A stretch of 64,000 bases of DNA. Origin: Micromonospora pallida. GTDB lineage: Bacteria > Actinomycetota > Actinomycetes > Mycobacteriales > Micromonosporaceae. Below, one piece after another: positions 60,613-64,000 of this stretch. Where the stretch lies: assembly GCF_900090325.1 (NCBI RefSeq), contig NZ_FMHW01000002.1, forward strand, positions 7,131,001 through 7,195,000, read 5' to 3'. The translations under genes were made by a program, and so were the position numbers. The notes below the pieces were generated by a model. It saw only the letters and a list, made by a program, of their open reading frames with translations, was not told the DNA's origin and searched no databases. Numbering within the stretch: the first letter of the stretch is position 1; each line of letters begins with the position of its first letter.

Positions 60613-61997
60613 TGCGGGCACACGAGGCCGGTGCGCTGCACGGTGACATCGGCAGCCGGGGGCCGGCGTGGCTGCGTACCCCGGCCGACGTCAACGCCCT
60701 GGTGCCGCAGCTCTGGCCGCGGAACGTGGCGCGCGGCGCGGACGGCGCGCTGGTCGTCGCCGGCCTGGACGTCCGGACGGTGGCGGCCGAGTTCGGCACC
60801 CCGGTGTACGTGCTCGACGAGGACGACCTCCGCTCGCGCTGCCGCGACTTCCGGTCCGCGTTCGACACCGAGGACGTCTACTACGCGGGCAAGGCGTTCC
60901 TCTGCCGCGCGGTGGTCCGGATGATCGCCGAGGAGGGCATGTTCCTCGACGTCTGCACCGGGGGTGAGCTGGCGGTCGCGCTCTCCGCCGGCATGCCGGC
61001 GGAGCGGATCGGCTTCCACGGCAACAACAAGTCCGTGGCCGAGCTGGCCCGGGCGTTGGACGCCGGGGTGGGCCGGATCATCCTCGACTCGTTCGAGGAG
61101 ATCGACCGGCTCACCGCGCTGGCCCGGGAGCGGGGGGTCCGGCCCCGGGTGCTGGTCCGGGTCACCGTCGGCGTGGAGGCGCACACCCACGAGTTCATCG
61201 CCACCGCCCACGAGGACCAGAAGTTCGGCTTCTCGCTGGCCGGCGGGGCCGCCGCCACGGCGGCCTTCCGGGTCCTCGACGAGGACGTGCTGGAGCTGCG
61301 CGGCCTGCACTCGCACATCGGGTCGCAGATCTTCGACGCCAGCGGCTTCGAGGTCTCCGCCCGACGGGTGCTCGACCTCCAGGCGCAGATCCGCGACGCC
61401 CGGGGCGTCGAACTGCCCGAGCTGGACCTCGGCGGCGGCTTCGGTATCGCGTACACCACCCAGGACGACCCGGCCACCCCGCAGGACCTGGCCAAGCGAC
61501 TGCGCCGGATCGTCGAGGCGGAGTGCCTGGTCCAGCGGCTGGCCGTGCCGCACCTGTCGATCGAGCCCGGCCGGGCGATCGTCGGCCCGGCGGTGTTCAC
61601 CCTCTACGAGGTGGGCACGGTCAAGGATGTGGACGGCATCCGGACGTACGTCAGCGTCGACGGCGGGATGAGCGACAACATCCGGACCGCCCTCTACGAC
61701 GCCTCGTACTCGGCCACGGTGGCCTCCCGGGCATCGACGGTCGAGCCCCTGCTCGCCCGCGTGGTGGGAAAGCACTGTGAGTCCGGGGACATCGTGGTGA
61801 AGGATGAATTCCTGCCCGCCGACGTGCAGCCCGGAGATCTTGTCGCGGTGCCCGGTACGGGCGCCTACTGCCGGAGCATGGCCAGCAACTACAACCACGT
61901 GCCCCGGCCGCCGGTCGTGGCCGTGCGGGACGGGCGCGCCCGGCTGATCGTCCGGCGGGAGACGGAAGCGGACCTGCTCGCATTGGATGTCGGATGA
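60612..61997 (+). CDS. lysA: Diaminopimelate decarboxylase
   Basis: A 461-residue fold-III PLP enzyme. Lys94 (YYAGKAFLC) binds PLP, HSHIGSQ and GGGFGIAY are substrate and phosphate regions, and CESGDIV supplies the Cys of the dimer-formed active site. It makes lysine from meso-diaminopimelate. ATG 60612 lacks a classical ribosome site; the short frame before it ends at this ATG. The stop overlaps the hom start (ATGA). Confidence 0.96.
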   Translation: MRAHEAGALHGDIGSRGPAWLRTPADVNALVPQLWPRNVARGADGALVVAGLDVRTVAAEFGTPVYVLDEDDLRSRCRDFRSAFDTEDVYYAGKAFLCRAVVRMIAEEGMFLDVCTGGELAVALSAGMPAERIGFHGNNKSVAELARALDAGVGRIILDSFEEIDRLTALARERGVRPRVLVRVTVGVEAHTHEFIATAHEDQKFGFSLAGGAAATAAFRVLDEDVLELRGLHSHIGSQIFDASGFEVSARRVLDLQAQIRDARGVELPELDLGGGFGIAYTTQDDPATPQDLAKRLRRIVEAECLVQRLAVPHLSIEPGRAIVGPAVFTLYEVGTVKDVDGIRTYVSVDGGMSDNIRTALYDASYSATVASRASTVEPLLARVVGKHCESGDIVVKDEFLPADVQPGDLVAVPGTGAYCRSMASNYNHVPRPPVVAVRDGRARLIVRRETEADLLALDVG

Positions 61998-63319
61998 CCT
62001 CACCCCTGCGTTTGGCGATACTTGGCTGCGGCACCGTGGGCAGCGAGGTGGTCCGGCTGCTGCACGAGCAGTCGGCCGACCTGGCGGCCCGGATCGGCGC
62101 GCCGCTGGAGATCGCCGGGATCGCCGTACGGCGGCTCGGCCGCGACCGGGGCAACCTGCCGGTGGCCCCGGAGCTCTTCACCACCGACGCGCTCGGCCTG
62201 ATCAAACGGGACGACGTCGACGTGGTCGTCGAGGTGGTCGGCGGCATCGAGCCGGCCCGGAGCTGGCTGGTCGACGCCCTGCGGGCCGGCAAGAGCGTGG
62301 TGACCGCCAACAAGGCACTGCTCGCCGAGGACGGCGCGGCCCTGCACGACGCGGCGGCCGACGGCGGCGCGGACCTCTACTACGAGGCCGCCGTGGCCGG
62401 GGCGATCCCGCTGCTGCGCCCGCTGCGCGAGTCGCTGCACGGCGACCGGATCAACCGGGTCACCGGCATCGTCAACGGCACCACCAACTTCATCCTTTCC
62501 GCGATGGACGCCACCGGCGCCGGCTTCGCCGAGGCGCTGGAGGAGGCGACCGAACTCGGGTACGCCGAGGCCGACCCGACCGCCGACGTGGAGGGCTTCG
62601 ACGCGGCGGCGAAGGCGGCGATCCTCGCCTCGCTGGCCTTCCACACCCGGGTCGGCGCGGCCGACGTGTACCGGGAGGGGATCACCGAGGTCACCGCCGC
62701 CGACGTGGCCAGCGCCAAGGCGATGGGCTGCACGATCAAGCTGCTCTGCATCGCCGCCCGGGGTGCCGACGCGACCGGCCGGGAATCGGTCAGCGTCCGG
62801 GTGCACCCGGCGATGATCCCGCTCGGCCACCCGCTGGCCAGCGTCGGGGACGCGTACAACGCGGTCTTCGTCGAGGCGGAGGCGGCCGGGCCGCTGATGT
62901 TCTACGGCCGGGGCGCCGGTGGCGCGGCCACCGCGAGCGCCGTCCTCGGCGACGTGGTGGCGGTCGGCCGCAACCGGCTCGCCGGGGTGCGCGCGCCCAG
63001 CGAGTCCGCCTACGCCGACCTGGCGGTCCGGCCGATGGGGGAGGCCCTCACCCGGTACCACGTCAGCCTGGACGTGGCCGACAAGCCGGGTGTGCTGGCC
63101 GCCGTCGCCGGTGTCTTCGCCCGGCACGACGTGTCGATCGCCACGGTCCGCCAGGCACCGGCCGGCACCGAGTCCGCCGGTCGGGGCGCGGACGCGGTGC
63201 TGGTGATCGTGACGCACACCGCGCCGGACGCCGCCCTCGCCGCCACTGTCGAGGACCTGCGCGGCCTGGACGCGGTCCGCTCGATCGCCAGCGTGCTGCG
63301 GGTCGAGGGCGGCGAGTGA
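61994..63319 (+). CDS. hom: Homoserine dehydrogenase
   Basis: A 441-residue enzyme. NAD(P)-binding LGCGTVGSEV (9-18), the catalytic domain with ANKALLAEDG and YYEAAVAGAIPLLRPLRESL (first ten residues of the block are the conserved EAAVAG), and a C-terminal ACT domain (YHVSLDVADKPGVLAAVAGVF) for threonine feedback. It reduces aspartate semialdehyde to homoserine. ATG 61994 overlaps the lysA stop, so both branch enzymes of the aspartate pathway are made together. Confidence 0.96.
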   Translation: MTSPLRLAILGCGTVGSEVVRLLHEQSADLAARIGAPLEIAGIAVRRLGRDRGNLPVAPELFTTDALGLIKRDDVDVVVEVVGGIEPARSWLVDALRAGKSVVTANKALLAEDGAALHDAAADGGADLYYEAAVAGAIPLLRPLRESLHGDRINRVTGIVNGTTNFILSAMDATGAGFAEALEEATELGYAEADPTADVEGFDAAAKAAILASLAFHTRVGAADVYREGITEVTAADVASAKAMGCTIKLLCIAARGADATGRESVSVRVHPAMIPLGHPLASVGDAYNAVFVEAEAAGPLMFYGRGAGGAATASAVLGDVVAVGRNRLAGVRAPSESAYADLAVRPMGEALTRYHVSLDVADKPGVLAAVAGVFARHDVSIATVRQAPAGTESAGRGADAVLVIVTHTAPDAALAATVEDLRGLDAVRSIASVLRVEGGE

Positions 63320-63347
63320 CCATACGCCCGGTCGGGGGACCCGGCCT

Positions 63348-63453
63348 GGGCGGACCGCTGTGCCCGGCGGTCGCCGGACGGCCGGGGCGGATGGCCGGAT
63401 GCCCGGTCAGGATCCGCCGGGGCGGACCGCTGTGCCCGGCGGTCGCCGGACGG
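63348..63453. repeat. 34-bp direct repeat between hom and thrC
   Basis: The 34 bases at 63348-63381 recur exactly at 63420-63453 (core GGACCGCTGTGCCCGGCGG). Each copy folds through GACCGC/GCGGTC into a hairpin, giving tandem terminator-like structures. Confidence 0.88.
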
Positions 63454-63455
63454 TA

Positions 63456-63477
63456 GGTGAGACGGGCTCACCCCGTC
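63456..63477 (+). promoter_or_regulatory. Two mutually exclusive small hairpins before thrC
   Basis: GGTGA (63456-63460) can pair with TCACC (63468-63472), or GACGGG (63461-63466) with CCCGTC (63472-63477); the two cannot form together. They lie 100 bases before thrC. Short stems in GC-rich DNA are often chance. Confidence 0.25.
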
Positions 63478-63576
63478 CCGCCAGGTGGTTATTCCCGGGT
63501 CCGCCCTCCCGCGCACCGGGAGACTGGTCCACGCTGGGCTGGTCGGCGGGTCGACGCGGAACACGAGGAGAGCGAT

Positions 63577-64000
63577 ATGTGGCGGGGTCTGATCGAGGAG
63601 TACCGGGAGCGGCTGCCGGTCACCGACGCCACGCCCGTCGTCACCCTGCACGAGGGCAACACGCCCCTGCTGCCCGCGCCGGTGCTCTCCAGCCGGCTCG
63701 GCTGTGACGTCTACCTCAAGGTGGAGGGGGCGAACCCGACCGGCTCGTTCAAGGACCGGGGGATGACCCTCGCCGTCTCCAAGGCGATCGAGGCGGGGAA
63801 CAAGGCGATCATCTGCGCCTCCACCGGCAACACCAGTGCCTCCGCCGCGGCGTACGCGGCCCGGGCCGGGCTGACCTGCGCGGTCCTGGTGCCCCAGGGC
63901 AAGATCGCGCTGGGCAAGCTGGCCCAGGCGCTGGTGCACGGCGCGAAGCTGCTCCAGGTGCAGGGCAACTTCGACGACTGCCTGGCGCTGGCCGCCAAGC
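63577..64000 (+). CDS. thrC: Threonine synthase (3' end outside window)
   Basis: The first 141 residues of a fold-II PLP enzyme. [11 protein letters not shown] starts the fold; Lys59 in [10 protein letters not shown] binds PLP, and [18 protein letters not shown] is the phosphate-binding region. It converts phosphohomoserine to threonine. ATG 63577 is 5 bases after GAGGAGA. It follows hom after 257 bases that hold the duplicated hairpins, so it may have its own promoter. The gene is cut by the window end, not broken. Confidence 0.95.
   Translation, partial: MWRGLIEEYRERLPVTDATPVVTLHEGNTPLLPAPVLSSRLGCDVYLKVEGANPTGSFKDRGMTLAVSKAIEAGNKAIICASTGNTSASAAAYAARAGLTCAVLVPQGKIALGKLAQALVHGAKLLQVQGNFDDCLALAAK

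Overview
The window is chromosomal DNA of a very GC-rich actinomycete. Dense GTG/ATG starts, GTGA and ATGA stop/start overlaps, many -10 boxes placed 6-8 bases before a start codon (leaderless transcripts), and the gene set (ornithine-lipid acyltransferases, a SCO7613-like giant membrane protein, CBM2-GH18 chitinase, actinobacterial argS-lysA-hom-thrC order) point to Micromonosporaceae, probably Micromonospora or a close relative. This is inferred from protein style and gene order; no database search was possible.

Layout. 1-6 kb: an acyltransferase pair (OlsB-like and PlsC-like), then an OmpR-type response regulator, histidine kinase and HtrA protease. Both the regulator gene and the htrA gene are preceded by four CAG half-sites spaced exactly 11 bases apart, so this reads as an autoregulated envelope-stress circuit. 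6-17 kb: BON-domain protein, glycosyltransferase, patatin lipase, a second lysophospholipid-type acyltransferase, CutA, a 1357-residue membrane protein with pentapeptide repeats, fatty-acid desaturase, pterin dehydratase and an FHA protein. 17-21 kb: rocD and a DDAH/arginine-dihydrolase-like gene (arginine catabolism), then a membrane protein. 21-26 kb: surface-glycan genes (two glycosyltransferases forward; galE and a third glycosyltransferase reverse).

26-34 kb is the most mosaic part. It has a phosphotransferase, a divergent pair of small actinobacterial genes around a 30-bp tandem operator, MerR and Fpg/Nei genes, and a HigBA-like toxin-antitoxin locus whose toxin is frameshifted. That locus sits between duplicated 3' tails of the Nei gene and of a WGR/beta-propeller gene, so the nei-to-wgr interval exists twice with different cargo. 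34-46 kb: streptomycin-kinase-like APH, CoA-disulfide-reductase-like flavoprotein, GCS2 carboxylate-amine ligase, YidC-like insertase, chitinase, DedA, DUF1349, GH13 trehalose-synthase-like enzyme, FabG-like reductase, two small membrane proteins and a frameshifted Gfo/Idh/MocA gene.

46-56 kb: an Erm-type 23S rRNA methyltransferase with a candidate leader peptide and four mutually exclusive RNA segments, one of which hides its ribosome binding site; an erythromycin-esterase-family protein; an MMPL exporter with a TetR repressor and twin palindromic operators; a stand-alone LigD polymerase domain; RidA divergent from a second TetR, again with twin palindromes; a lipoprotein of foreign-looking base composition; tRNA-Arg(CCG). 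56-64 kb: an IS630-like gene that seems to have lost its first catalytic Asp, a DUF3105-DUF305 operon, then argS, lysA, hom and the start of thrC (lysine/threonine synthesis).

Scattered between genes are four families of long, near-perfect inverted repeats, two of them present twice in the window. Most lie at gene ends, as expected of palindromic repeats that double as terminators. No CRISPR array, complete insertion sequence, prophage or large biosynthetic cluster was seen.
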